A DNA stretch of 11,128 nt from Flavobacteriales bacterium. Its GTDB lineage: Bacteria; Bacteroidota; Bacteroidia; Flavobacteriales; JADGDT01. Below are positions 1 through 7,340 of this stretch, piece by piece. The notes under the pieces were generated by a model. It did not search any database and was not told the DNA's origin. It worked only from the letters and a program-made list of their open reading frames with translations. How positions within the stretch are numbered: position 1 is the first letter of the stretch; each line of letters opens with the position of its first letter. Location of the stretch: contig JAGLEB010000109.1 of assembly GCA_023145275.1 (NCBI GenBank), positions 1-11,128 of the forward strand, read 5' to 3'. Made by a program: the position numbers and the translations under genes.

Positions 1-1239
1 GATAGTGGGATAGTAAAATTACTAGATGGAAAATTCATAGTTCGTACAAATGCTGATACTCCAAATTACAAGCTAGTGTCTATTGATCCGAATAATCCTG
101 CTAAGGAGAATTGGAAAACTTTAATTCCAGAGAAAAAGAGTTTACTTCAAGGAGTTAGCACTGGAGCAGGAAAGTTATTTGCTCATTACCTTGAGAATGC
201 TCAGACCAAAATTTATCAAAGTGATATTGATAAGATTGAACTAAGCGAAGTAGAATTACCTGGTCCTGGTAGTGCTAGCGGTTTTGGAGGGAAAATTGAA
301 GATAAAACTCTCTTCTATTCTTTCTCTTCATTTACCTACCCTGGAACAACTTTCGAGTACAATCCTGAAACTAAAAAATCAGAATTGTATTTTCAGCCTA
401 AATTAAAATTCAACCCTTCTGATTTTGAGAGTAAACAAGTTTGGTACAAGTCGAAAGACGGTACTAAAGTATCAATGTTTATTGTGCACAAAAAAGGTTT
501 AAAGTTAGATGGAAATAACCCAACATATCTTTATGGCTATGGAGGCTTCAATATTAGTTTAACACCATCATTTAGTACAGTTAACATGGTGCTCCTTGAA
601 AATGGTGGAGTATTTGCTATGACAAACCTTCGTGGTGGAGGTGAGTATGGCGAGAAATGGCACGAAGCTGGAATGCTTTTGAAAAAGCAGAATGTTTTTG
701 ATGATTTTATTGCTGCTGGAGAATATTTAATTTCAGAGAAGTATACATCTAAAAACAAGCTTGCAATTGCGGGTGGATCAAATGGGGGACTACTAGTTGG
801 AGCATGCTTAATTCAACGTCCTGATTTATTTAAAGTAGCTTTTCCTGCTGTTGGAGTATTAGATATGCTGCGATATCATAAATTCACTGTAGGTTGGGGA
901 TGGGTTCCTGAATATGGATCATCAGAACAAAGTAAGGAGATGTTTGAATTTTTATATGGGTATTCTCCAATACACAATGTGAAAGAGGGAGTAGAGTATC
1001 CTTCAACAATGATAACAACAGCCGATCATGACGATAGAGTAGTGCCAGCACATTCATTTAAATTTGCTGCCACACTTCAAGAAAAAGGTGGTGGTGAGAA
1101 TCCTTTGTTGATTAGAATTGAAGAAAAAGCTGGTCATGGAGCAGGCACTCCAATATCTAAAATTATAGAACAGAAGGCTGATATTTGGTCTTTCATGCTC
1201 TGGGAAATGGGGTATAAAGAACTCAAAGCTAATAAGTAG
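1..1239 (+). CDS. Prolyl oligopeptidase (S9A serine peptidase), 3' part only
   Basis: The frame is open from base 1, so this is the C-terminal 412 residues of a longer protein; the full family is about 690-720 residues. The GTG at 76 is internal, because family-like sequence continues upstream of it. The first ~140 residues look like the end of the beta-propeller, and the rest is the alpha/beta-hydrolase domain. The catalytic triad is visible: Ser in GGSNGG (codon 778-780), Asp in ADHDDRVVP (codon 1030-1032) and His in KAGHGAG (codon 1135-1137). The YGYGGFN and NLRGGGEYGE stretches typical of S9A enzymes are also present. The family cleaves short peptides after proline, in the cytoplasm or, with a signal peptide, the periplasm. 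The N-terminus is missing, so location cannot be judged. No convincing terminator follows, and ung begins 54 bp downstream. Confidence 0.95.
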   Translation, partial: DSGIVKLLDGKFIVRTNADTPNYKLVSIDPNNPAKENWKTLIPEKKSLLQGVSTGAGKLFAHYLENAQTKIYQSDIDKIELSEVELPGPGSASGFGGKIEDKTLFYSFSSFTYPGTTFEYNPETKKSELYFQPKLKFNPSDFESKQVWYKSKDGTKVSMFIVHKKGLKLDGNNPTYLYGYGGFNISLTPSFSTVNMVLLENGGVFAMTNLRGGGEYGEKWHEAGMLLKKQNVFDDFIAAGEYLISEKYTSKNKLAIAGGSNGGLLVGACLIQRPDLFKVAFPAVGVLDMLRYHKFTVGWGWVPEYGSSEQSKEMFEFLYGYSPIHNVKEGVEYPSTMITTADHDDRVVPAHSFKFAATLQEKGGGENPLLIRIEEKAGHGAGTPISKIIEQKADIWSFMLWEMGYKELKANK

Positions 1240-1293
1240 CATTATGTACGGGGGGCTAAATATAAAGTTCTCTGTACAATAAAACACAGCAGA

Positions 1294-1950
1294 ATGAATC
1301 TTTCAAAAGAGTGGGAAGGCTTCCTTAAAGAGGAGTTTGAAAAGGATTATTTTAAGGACTTGATAAAGTTTGTGGACGAAGAATATCGTACTCAAACGGT
1401 ATTCCCACCAGTGGATGAAATATTTTCAGCATTCGATTTTTGCGATTTGGATAATCTAAAAGTTGTTATTTTAGGTCAGGATCCATATCACGGATATGGT
1501 CAAGCTAACGGACTGTGTTTTTCGGTGAAAGATGGAGTAAAGATCCCCCCATCATTGCGAAACATATTCAAGGAACTCAATGCCGAATTCGGCGTTGAGG
1601 CTCCTTTGTCTGGAGATCTAACACATTGGGCAAAACAAGGAGTATTGATGATTAATGCGACTATGACAGTTAGAGAAAAGCAACCAGGATCTCATCAAAA
1701 AAAAGGATGGGAAATGTTTACTGATTCGGTAATAGAACGTATTGCAGAGAATAAAAAAGATGTAGTTTTTGTTCTTTGGGGAGCTTTTGCCCAGAAAAAA
1801 ACTACATTAATTGATTCAAACAAACACTATGTTTTAGAGTCGGCTCACCCATCACCATTTTCTGCTCATAGGGGCTTTCTGGGAAATAATCATTTTAAAT
1901 TGATCAACAAGTTTTTACTTTCTAAAGGTAAGGGTGAAATAAAGTGGTAA
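1294..1950 (+). CDS. ung: Uracil-DNA glycosylase, family 1
   Basis: The 218-residue protein has normal family length. It removes uracil from DNA as the first step of base-excision repair in the cytoplasm. The water-activating motif GQDPYHG holds Asp63, and the HPSPFSAHRGF motif holds His185, close to Asp64 and His187 of the E. coli enzyme. INATMTVREKQPGSH and VLWGAFAQKK correspond to the uracil-pocket and DNA-contact regions. The ATG at 1294 gives an N-terminus of expected length; no Shine-Dalgarno is seen, as usual in Bacteroidota. The 54-bp gap from the peptidase gene has no clear promoter. An unusual near-perfect 24-bp palindrome lies inside the gene at 1576-1599. Confidence 0.97.
   Translation: MNLSKEWEGFLKEEFEKDYFKDLIKFVDEEYRTQTVFPPVDEIFSAFDFCDLDNLKVVILGQDPYHGYGQANGLCFSVKDGVKIPPSLRNIFKELNAEFGVEAPLSGDLTHWAKQGVLMINATMTVREKQPGSHQKKGWEMFTDSVIERIAENKKDVVFVLWGAFAQKKTTLIDSNKHYVLESAHPSPFSAHRGFLGNNHFKLINKFLLSKGKGEIKW
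1576..1599. repeat. 24-bp near-perfect palindrome inside ung
   Basis: The two 12-bp halves are mirror complements around GAATTC, with a single T/G exception (1581 against 1594) that would still pair as U-G in RNA. The mRNA could form a 10-bp stem with an AAUU loop. An AGGA (1571-1574) and TCCT (1602-1605) pair could extend it across a small internal loop. It encodes an ordinary stretch of the enzyme (LNAEFGVE), so it may be coincidence. Confidence 0.6.
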
Positions 1951-1960
1951 TAATAGAGTT

Positions 1961-1977
1961 ATTATTTAATAAATAAT
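1961..1977. repeat. AT-only palindrome between ung and the HlyIII-like gene
   Basis: ATTATTTA and TAAATAAT flank a single A in the 38-bp gap before the next start codon. The symmetry is perfect, but composition is entirely A/T in an AT-rich gap and no T-run follows, so it is not a convincing terminator. A regulatory role is possible but unsupported. Confidence 0.3.
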
Positions 1978-1988
1978 ATTTTGTGTTG

Positions 1989-2642
1989 ATGAATAAAGAT
2001 ATTGAAACAGTATATTATCCGCCTTTTGAGGAAAAAATCAATGTAGTATCTCATGCTATTGGATTGGTATTAAGTATTGTTGCACTAGTTTTTTTAGTTC
2101 TTCGAGCAAATGAAATTGAAGGTTGGCGTTATATGTTTAGCTACATAGTTTACGGACTCAGCCTGATAGTTTTATACTCTGCATCTACATTCTATCACAA
2201 TTCTAAGGAAGACAAAATTAGAAACAGATTAAATATATTCGATCATTCCTCAATTTATGTATTAATCGCTGGTACTTATACCCCTTTTGCGTTAGTTACA
2301 CTAAATGGAACAAATGGGTGGATTGTTTTTTCGATTGTCTGGGGACTTGCAATAGCAGGGATTATTCTTAAGTTCTTTTTTATAGGACGTTTTAACATTC
2401 TTTCTACGGTGATGTATGTAGCAATGGGGTGGTTGATAGTTTTTGATATTGTCACTCTAATGGACAATCTGTCGAGCGAGGGGTTGTTGTGGATGTTGAT
2501 AGGGGGTATTTCATATACCGTTGGCGCAGTATTGTACAGTATTAAATCAATAAATTATAATCATGCCATCTTTCATGTCTTTGTTCTGATCGGTAGTATA
2601 GCACATTTTATCTCAATTTATTTCTACGTATCACCAAGTTAG
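1989..2642 (+). CDS. Hemolysin III / PAQR-like seven-helix membrane protein
   Basis: This 217-residue integral membrane protein belongs to the HlyIII (YqfA/TrhA-like) branch of the PAQR superfamily. Seven hydrophobic segments are visible after a short cytoplasmic N-terminus. The family metal-site pattern is present: His70 in SASTFYH at the end of helix 2, Asp85 in the FDHSSIY segment, and His192 and His196 in HAIFH before helix 7. Bacterial members have been linked to membrane-lipid homeostasis; the 'hemolysin' name is historical and does not establish toxicity. I chose the ATG at 1989; GTG 1983 and TTG 1986 are in frame just upstream and would add only two residues. The gene lies 38 bp after ung and may share its transcript. 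Confidence 0.88.
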   Translation: MNKDIETVYYPPFEEKINVVSHAIGLVLSIVALVFLVLRANEIEGWRYMFSYIVYGLSLIVLYSASTFYHNSKEDKIRNRLNIFDHSSIYVLIAGTYTPFALVTLNGTNGWIVFSIVWGLAIAGIILKFFFIGRFNILSTVMYVAMGWLIVFDIVTLMDNLSSEGLLWMLIGGISYTVGAVLYSIKSINYNHAIFHVFVLIGSIAHFISIYFYVSPS

Positions 2643-2650
2643 TTTTATAG

Positions 2651-2682
2651 TTTACATACTTTAGATAAAAATCATATATTTG
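2651..2682 (+). promoter_or_regulatory. Putative Bacteroidota-type promoter before the crotonase gene
   Basis: TATATTTG at 2675-2682 fits the -7 consensus TAnnTTTG exactly. A weak -33 candidate, TTTA at 2651-2654, lies 20 bp upstream. Transcription would start about 20 bp before the ATG at 2707. The site lies in the 64-bp gap after the HlyIII-like gene and could drive the crotonase, kinase and regulator genes together. AT-rich DNA makes chance matches likely. Confidence 0.42.
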
Positions 2683-2706
2683 GTTAGGTAATGACTAAAT
2701 GATAAT

Positions 2707-3483
2707 ATGGGTAATATAAATAGTAAAATTGTAGATGGTATTCTTAGAATATCGCTAAACAGACCAAGAGTATTTAACTCCTTCAATACTGCATTAGCAA
2801 AGGAATTACAGGGTGAGCTAGATAGAGCTGAGAACGATGAATTAATTAGAGCTGTGTTATTAACTGGCGAAGGGGATGCTTTCAGTGCAGGTCAGGATAT
2901 TTCTGAGTTGCTTGACCCAAATGGGCCAGAGTTTTCTTCTATATTATCAGATAATTACAATCCTATTGTAAGGAAGATTAGAAATTTAAATAAGCCTATA
3001 GTTGCTGTAGTAAATGGTGTAGCCGCTGGTGCTGGTGCAAATATAGCATTAGCATGTGATATTGTTATTGCTAGTAAGTCGGCCAAATTTATACAGATAT
3101 TCTCTAAAATAGGACTTATTCCCGATGCGGGGGGTACTTACATGCTACCTCGTCTTATTGGTTGGCAGAAGGCTTCAGCCCTAATGATGCTAGCTGATCC
3201 TATTTCGGCTATTGAGGCCGAACGACTTGGAATGATCTATAAAGTGTATAATGACGATGAGCTCGAAAATGAGGCTGAAAAGCTTGTTGCAAAATTAAGT
3301 ATGATGCCTACACTAGCTCTGTCGAGAATAAAAGAGGCACTGAACAAATCCTTTACTAACGATTTTGAGCAACAGCTCTTGGTGGAAGAAGATCTACAAG
3401 TAGCATCTTCTAAGACTATAGATTTTAAGGAAGGAATTTCTGCCTTTGTTGAAAAAAGAAAAGCTAGCTTTGTAGGTAAATAA
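2707..3483 (+). CDS. Enoyl-CoA hydratase/isomerase family protein, PaaG-like
   Basis: This 258-residue crotonase-fold enzyme has the CoA-thioester oxyanion-hole region AFSAGQD (residues 58-64) and NGVAAGAGAN (103-112). The whole length resembles PaaG, the ring-opening oxepin-CoA-forming isomerase of phenylacetate degradation, including NPIVRK, SAKF, GLIPDAGGT and a C-terminal EGISAFVEKRKASFVGK. The two glutamates that catalyse hydration in classical crotonase (rat Glu144 and Glu164) align with Asn112 and Phe132. An aspartate, Asp140 in GLIPDAGGT, sits where PaaG has its catalytic Asp. An isomerase-type reaction is therefore more likely than hydration. No other phenylacetate genes are present, so the pathway is open; fatty-acid double-bond isomerisation is an alternative. 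The kinase gene starts 13 bp downstream, suggesting co-transcription. Confidence 0.88.
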   Translation: MGNINSKIVDGILRISLNRPRVFNSFNTALAKELQGELDRAENDELIRAVLLTGEGDAFSAGQDISELLDPNGPEFSSILSDNYNPIVRKIRNLNKPIVAVVNGVAAGAGANIALACDIVIASKSAKFIQIFSKIGLIPDAGGTYMLPRLIGWQKASALMMLADPISAIEAERLGMIYKVYNDDELENEAEKLVAKLSMMPTLALSRIKEALNKSFTNDFEQQLLVEEDLQVASSKTIDFKEGISAFVEKRKASFVGK

Positions 3484-3496
3484 TAATAGGTAATTC

Positions 3497-4477
3497 ATGT
3501 TAAGATTCTTTAGAGTTGTTTGGAATAGTTCCTTTTGGAGTAATTTGATCCTTTGGGTTGTACTATACATTGTTATTCTTCATGAATATCTTCGAAATTT
3601 TTTAGGCGATAGGTTCAATTTGCTTAATATTGCTGTTGTACTCTTCGTAATGATCGTTCCTATCTATGTTCATAATTTAGTTTTAATTCCAAAGCTATTA
3701 TTGAAACAAAAGTATGTTTCTTATATTCTTAGCCTACTTTTTCTTTTAGTTCTAACAGCATATGCATTTTCGTTTGAGGATGGCGATTTTAGAGAAGACC
3801 TGTTAAAATATCTGCCATTTTTTATTGTCGCAGCTTCCATTAATTTAATCAAAAGACAAATTTTGGGGGAGATGGAAAAGCGGAGTGTTGATTTATTTCA
3901 AAGAGAAATGGAACTAAATTCTCTTAAAGCTCAGATAAACCCTCACTTTCTATTTAATACCTTAAATAATATTTATGCTTTAACACTTACAAATTCACCA
4001 CAGGCACCAGAAGTGGTGTTGCAATTAGCTGGTTTGATGAGGTACCAACTCGAGAGTACTAAAAAGAATCTGGTAACTATAAACGAGGAAATAGAATTTC
4101 TAAAGCAATATTTCGAATTAGAGAAAATAAGAGTTGGAGGGAAAGCGAACTTAATCTTCGAGGTAGATCTCGATAAGTACTCATTGTGGATTCCGCCGAT
4201 GATTTTAATGACTTTTATTGAAAATGCATTCAAACATGGAGTTAATCGCGATAAAAGTAAATCATATATTAAAATTTCCATATCTTCGCAAAAGCAAAAT
4301 TTAACAATGATCATTGAAAACGGTAAACCAGAGCAAAAATCTGTAAATACTGGCTTTGGTGGTTTTGGTTTAAAAAATGTTGAGAGACGATTAGAATTAC
4401 TTCTACCCGGCAAACACGAAATTAGAGTAGAAGAAGATGACGAAAAATACGCAACAATAATAAATCTTAAATTATGA
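3497..4477 (+). CDS. LytS/YehU-type sensor histidine kinase
   Basis: The 326-residue inner-membrane kinase has four predicted membrane helices (about residues 14-32, 42-62, 74-92 and 103-118) and no large extracytoplasmic sensor domain. A coiled segment then leads into the His_kinase (PF06580-type) domain. The phospho-acceptor is His150 in QINPHFLFNTLNN. The ATP-binding domain shows the N-box PPMILMTFIENAFKHG (Asn243) and a G-box FGGFGLKNVERRL. Its stop codon overlaps the start of the next gene by ATGA, so it is translationally coupled to the LytTR regulator and the two form a two-component system. The stimulus cannot be read from the sequence. The gene follows the PaaG-like gene by only 13 bp. 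Confidence 0.94.
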   Translation: MLRFFRVVWNSSFWSNLILWVVLYIVILHEYLRNFLGDRFNLLNIAVVLFVMIVPIYVHNLVLIPKLLLKQKYVSYILSLLFLLVLTAYAFSFEDGDFREDLLKYLPFFIVAASINLIKRQILGEMEKRSVDLFQREMELNSLKAQINPHFLFNTLNNIYALTLTNSPQAPEVVLQLAGLMRYQLESTKKNLVTINEEIEFLKQYFELEKIRVGGKANLIFEVDLDKYSLWIPPMILMTFIENAFKHGVNRDKSKSYIKISISSQKQNLTMIIENGKPEQKSVNTGFGGFGLKNVERRLELLLPGKHEIRVEEDDEKYATIINLKL

Positions 4478-5175
4478 CATTCACCTGTATTATTGTAGAC
4501 GACGAACCTTTAGCACAAAGTGTTATTGAGAGTTATTTAAACAACGTACCGAATTTAGAATTAAAGGGAAAATTTGATAATGCTATTGAAGCATTAAATT
4601 TTTTAAACTCAAACGATATAGATTTGATGTTTCTAGACATCAATATGCCTGAGTTAAGTGGAATGGACTTGCTAAAGACCATGACAAAAAAGCCTGAAGT
4701 TATTCTTACTACTGCTTATTCTGAATATGCTATAGAGAGTTATGAATTAGGGGTTTCTGATTATCTTCTTAAGCCAATAGCGCTTCCACGATTCTTAAAG
4801 GCTGTTACCAAAGTAAGTGATCTTTTATCTAAAGAACGAAACTATAAAGATGGCGGTGGAGAAAAGCCTCGTTACGTTTTTGTGAAAGTTGATGGTATTA
4901 ACCTGAAGCTTATGCTCGAAGATATTAAGTATATTGAAGCTTATGGTAATTATCTGAAAATTTTCACTGACGATAAGATGTATCTAATTACAGATACCAT
5001 GATTAACTTCATGAAGAAATTGGATGAGGATTTTGTAAGAGTTCATAAATCATATATTATTCCATTAGCTAGAATAGAAAAAATGATTGGAAATAGAATT
5101 CATATCGGAGAAGATCAAATTCCAATTGGGAATACCTACAAAGCCGAATTGAAAAGTAAGATTACAAATAGGTAA
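4474..5175 (+). CDS. LytTR-family response regulator
   Basis: This 233-residue cytoplasmic transcription regulator has an N-terminal receiver domain (about 1-120) with acidic residues Asp9-Asp10, phospho-acceptor Asp55 in LDINMPELSG, a switch Thr in LTTAYS and Lys100 in DYLLKP. A short linker leads to a LytTR DNA-binding domain (about 130-230), recognised by YVFVKVDG, DIKYIEAYGNYLKIF and FVRVHKSYIIPLARIE. LytTR domains bind direct repeats in promoters. The ATGA overlap with the kinase gene indicates one operon, ended by the terminator at 5192-5221. The targets are unknown; nothing in the sequence ties it to the phosphate genes downstream, and the terminator separates them. Confidence 0.95.
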   Translation: MTFTCIIVDDEPLAQSVIESYLNNVPNLELKGKFDNAIEALNFLNSNDIDLMFLDINMPELSGMDLLKTMTKKPEVILTTAYSEYAIESYELGVSDYLLKPIALPRFLKAVTKVSDLLSKERNYKDGGGEKPRYVFVKVDGINLKLMLEDIKYIEAYGNYLKIFTDDKMYLITDTMINFMKKLDEDFVRVHKSYIIPLARIEKMIGNRIHIGEDQIPIGNTYKAELKSKITNR

Positions 5176-5191
5176 TAAAGATATATATTAT

Positions 5192-5221
5192 AAGGTCAGT
5201 TTTTTAACTGGCCTTTTTTTT
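5192..5221 (+). terminator. Intrinsic terminator after the kinase/regulator operon
   Basis: A 10-bp stem, AAGGTCAGTT (5192-5201) with AACTGGCCTT (5206-5215), has one G-U pair and a TTTT loop. It is followed by a T-run to 5221. It lies 16 bp after the regulator stop codon. Confidence 0.92.
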
Positions 5222-5459
5222 GGGCTTAACTATTTGGTAACATTGCTAGAGAAGTAAAGAAAGATAAAGTAGGAAAACAGCTACTTTCTAACTTATTATC
5301 CACTTGATATTTTATCATGTACTTGTGCTTGTATCTAGTGTTTGGTGATCTTTATTTGTTTGTATGGTCCTGTTTTGCTATTAGTTTGGAGAGTTGTTGT
5401 CTTTTACTGCGTGTGTGTTTATCTGCCTATTTGCAGAACTAAATAAAATCCAGGCTAAT
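5222..5459. other. Gene-poor spacer before the phosphate locus
   Basis: I see no supported gene here. The first part holds a small hairpin (5266-5287). From about 5305 to 5430 the + strand becomes unusually rich in G and T, with many TTTG and TTGT words and few A or C runs, unlike the flanking genes. A short open frame at 5394-5576 starts with TTG, has a strange composition and overlaps the next gene, so I do not call it. A small RNA or decayed sequence is possible, but nothing specific supports either. Confidence 0.5.
5266..5287. repeat. Short inverted repeat in the spacer
   Basis: AAAGTAG (5266-5272) and CTACTTT (5281-5287) form a perfect 7-bp stem around an 8-nt loop. There is no downstream T-run, so it is not a normal terminator. 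It could be part of a transcript or be chance. Confidence 0.35.
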
Positions 5460-5515
5460 GTTATCTTAATGTTAATAAAAGTTAGCTTTGACTATACATC
5501 TTATAATTATATTTT
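5460..5515 (+). promoter_or_regulatory. Putative Pho-box-like direct repeats and promoter before dUF47-pit
   Basis: Three GTTA-starting words occur in phase: GTTATC at 5460, GTTAAT at 5471 and GTTAGC at 5481 (steps 11 and 10 bp). TATATTTT at 5508-5515 resembles the -7 element (TAnnTTTG) and begins 27 bp after the start of the last repeat, the same distance as before the porin gene. TAGCTTTG at 5483-5490 is an alternative exact -7 match that overlaps the third repeat. Direct repeats with 11-bp spacing are the known layout of Pho boxes in E. coli and Bacillus. Binding by a PhoB-type regulator here is inference. Confidence 0.5.
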
Positions 5516-5538
5516 ACAATCATTCATATATGATTGTA
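5515..5538. repeat. 9-bp inverted repeat upstream of the dUF47 start
   Basis: TACAATCAT (5515-5523) and ATGATTGTA (5530-5538) are perfect inverted copies around a 6-nt spacer, 24 bp before the ATG. If transcription starts from the -7 candidate at 5508-5515, the repeat straddles the start site, as an operator would. If the upstream candidate at 5483-5490 is used, it would be a leader hairpin. Confidence 0.5.
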
Positions 5539-5562
5539 TTATGACCTCAAAAGAGAATAACT

Positions 5563-6210
5563 ATGGCATTATTTAAAAGTTCGAAGTCTGTAATCCGCGA
5601 TATTGAAGAATATATAGATAAGATAGATCAAGGAGGACTTTTGTTCAAAAAAGGCTTGACTGATTTTCTAGATGGGCGAGATAAATTTTTCCAAGATGTG
5701 CTATTGTCTATAACTAAAGAAGAGGGAAAAGCTGATACATTAAGACGCAAGATTGAAAATGAACTATACCTTCATTCTTTACTTCCTGAGCATAGGGGAG
5801 ATTTAATGCGTTTATTAGAAAAGATGGACAACATTATGGATCTGTTCAAGGAAATACTTTATCAGTTTGATGTTGAGGTCCCTACTATTCCTGAAGAATT
5901 ACATGATGACTTTAAGAGACTATCCGAATTGTCAGTTGCCGCTGCCGAAGAATTACTACCGGCAGTAAGAGTGTATTTTACTGAGCCTCACTCAGTAAAA
6001 GATAGATTGCATAGAGTTTATTTTTACGAAAAAGAGACTGACAAGCTTGCATTAGACATAAAAAGAAGCATTTTTAAGAAAGTCCCAAACTTATTACAGA
6101 GTCAGAAACTGCATTTGCGATATTTTACTCTGCATATCGAAAGTGTTTCGGATGCTGCTGAAGAAGTTGCTGATATTCTTGCTATTATGGCAATAAAGCG
6201 AATTCAATAA
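5563..6210 (+). CDS. DUF47 family PhoU-like protein, PiT transporter partner
   Basis: This 215-residue, soluble, all-helical protein belongs to the DUF47 (TIGR00153-type) branch of the PhoU-like fold, of usual length. Two matching helical halves can be seen, each with the acidic PhoU-like metal-site pattern: TKEEGKADTLRRKIE (Glu53, Glu54, Asp58) and YEKETDKLALDIKR (Glu156, Glu158, Asp160). DUF47 genes typically sit immediately before a PiT phosphate permease, and the protein is thought to control the transporter; here pit follows after 8 bp, so they form one operon. The ATG at 5563 gives the usual MALFK-type N-terminus. The exact regulatory mechanism in this family is not settled. Confidence 0.93.
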   Translation: MALFKSSKSVIRDIEEYIDKIDQGGLLFKKGLTDFLDGRDKFFQDVLLSITKEEGKADTLRRKIENELYLHSLLPEHRGDLMRLLEKMDNIMDLFKEILYQFDVEVPTIPEELHDDFKRLSELSVAAAEELLPAVRVYFTEPHSVKDRLHRVYFYEKETDKLALDIKRSIFKKVPNLLQSQKLHLRYFTLHIESVSDAAEEVADILAIMAIKRIQ

Positions 6211-6218
6211 CTTTAATT

Positions 6219-7340
6219 ATGATTTTACTATATATATCAAGCGGTTTATTTTTAGGATGGTCATTAGGAGCTAATGATGCAGCCAATATATTTGGCTCTG
6301 CAGTTGGTACAAAAATGGTGAAATTCAGAACAGCTGCTATTATAGCCTCTGTATTTGTTATTTTAGGTGCTGTGATTCAGGGTAGTGGTGCAACTCATAC
6401 ACTTGGTAAACTTGGTCAAGTTACTGCATTAGCAGGGTCGTTCACTGTTGCTTTGTCTGCTGCTGTAACTGTATTTGCAATGACAAAATATCGTATACCA
6501 GTGTCTACTTCGCAAGCTATAGTTGGAGCCATAATCGGTTGGAACTTATATACAGGAAATGAAACGGACTCTTCTTCTTTAACAAAAATTGTTTCTACAT
6601 GGGTTATTGCACCTATCCTAGGAGGAGTATTTGCAATCATTTTATATCAAATTCAGAAGATAATAATTGAAAGGTCGAAAATTCATCTAATTAAACTAGA
6701 CCAATATTTACGTATAGGTCTTCTGTTTGTTGGTGCATTCGGAGCTTATAGTCTTGGAGCCAATAACATCGCAAATGTTATGGGTGTATTTACTGATGCG
6801 GCACCTACAAACGATATTACTCTAGGTTTCATAACAATTTCTGGTTTGCAGCAATTGTTTTTTCTCGGAGCATTATCAATAGCATTAGGAATAATTACTT
6901 ACTCTAAAAAGATTATGGGAACAATTGGCAGTAAGCTTTTTTCTCTTTCTACCGAAGCTGCATTAGTTGTTGTATTAGCACACTCGCTTGTGTTATTTAT
7001 ATTTTCATCATCGAGCTTGTCTAATCTAGTTCAAAGTTTTGGCCTTCCAGCTATTCCTTTAGTGCCTGTTTCTAGTTCGCAGGCTATAATAGGAGCCATC
7101 TTGGGGATAGGCTTGTTGAAAGGAGCTAAAGAGATTAACTTTAATGTTATGGGTGGTATTGCTTTAGGATGGGTTATTACACCTGTTGCAGCTGGTGTTA
7201 TAACATTTTTCTCTTTGTTTTTCATGGAGCACGTATTTAAACTAGAGGTACAGGATACTGAGGCAAAAATAAAACTAGTTAAAAATATTAGGGAAATTAA
7301 TATTCAAGAAAATAAATTAATAATTCATACTAAAAATTAA
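6219..7340 (+). CDS. pit: PiT-family inorganic phosphate permease
   Basis: This 373-residue inner-membrane transporter (PF01384) imports phosphate, in characterised members coupled to cations and often as a metal-phosphate complex. The inverted-duplication signature is clear: GANDAAN at residues 17-23 and GANNIAN at 180-186, with PVSTSQAIVGA at 94-104 and its partner PVSSSQAIIGA at 283-293. About ten hydrophobic segments are visible. It is shorter than E. coli PitA (about 500 residues), mainly through a short central loop of roughly residues 140-165, which is common in the shorter PiT forms. It is co-transcribed with the DUF47 gene. The end of the gene overlaps the first putative Pho-box repeat of the porin promoter. 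No terminator follows, so some read-through into the porin gene is possible. Confidence 0.96.
   Translation: MILLYISSGLFLGWSLGANDAANIFGSAVGTKMVKFRTAAIIASVFVILGAVIQGSGATHTLGKLGQVTALAGSFTVALSAAVTVFAMTKYRIPVSTSQAIVGAIIGWNLYTGNETDSSSLTKIVSTWVIAPILGGVFAIILYQIQKIIIERSKIHLIKLDQYLRIGLLFVGAFGAYSLGANNIANVMGVFTDAAPTNDITLGFITISGLQQLFFLGALSIALGIITYSKKIMGTIGSKLFSLSTEAALVVVLAHSLVLFIFSSSSLSNLVQSFGLPAIPLVPVSSSQAIIGAILGIGLLKGAKEINFNVMGGIALGWVITPVAAGVITFFSLFFMEHVFKLEVQDTEAKIKLVKNIREINIQENKLIIHTKN

Noticed and set aside
76..78. GTG as the start of the peptidase gene
   Set aside because: The frame is open back to base 1 and the upstream residues read as normal prolyl oligopeptidase sequence, so the gene begins outside the window.
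537..1287. Minus-strand frames opposite the peptidase gene
   Set aside because: They lie antisense to a well-supported coding region, have no recognisable features, and are shadows of it.
1240..1293. Possible terminator or promoter in the peptidase-ung gap
   Set aside because: Only two short GTAC words and a G-run are present; no stable stem with a T-run and no good -33/-7 pair.
1951..1988. Promoter before the HlyIII-like gene
   Set aside because: TATTTTG-like words occur but none has the TAnnTTTG spacing with a -33 element.
3973..4413. 146-codon minus-strand frame opposite the histidine kinase gene
   Set aside because: It is wholly antisense to the conserved kinase domain; its translation shows no motif and no signal for translation.
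5222..5562. CRISPR array, tRNA or riboswitch in the largest spacer
   Set aside because: No regularly spaced identical repeats, no cloverleaf with TTC-arm sequence and no known aptamer core were seen by eye.
5394..5576. 60-codon open frame in the spacer before dUF47
   Set aside because: It starts with TTG, overlaps the true dUF47 start, covers the promoter-like repeats and the inverted repeat, and its translation is Cys/Ile/Tyr-rich without any family resemblance.
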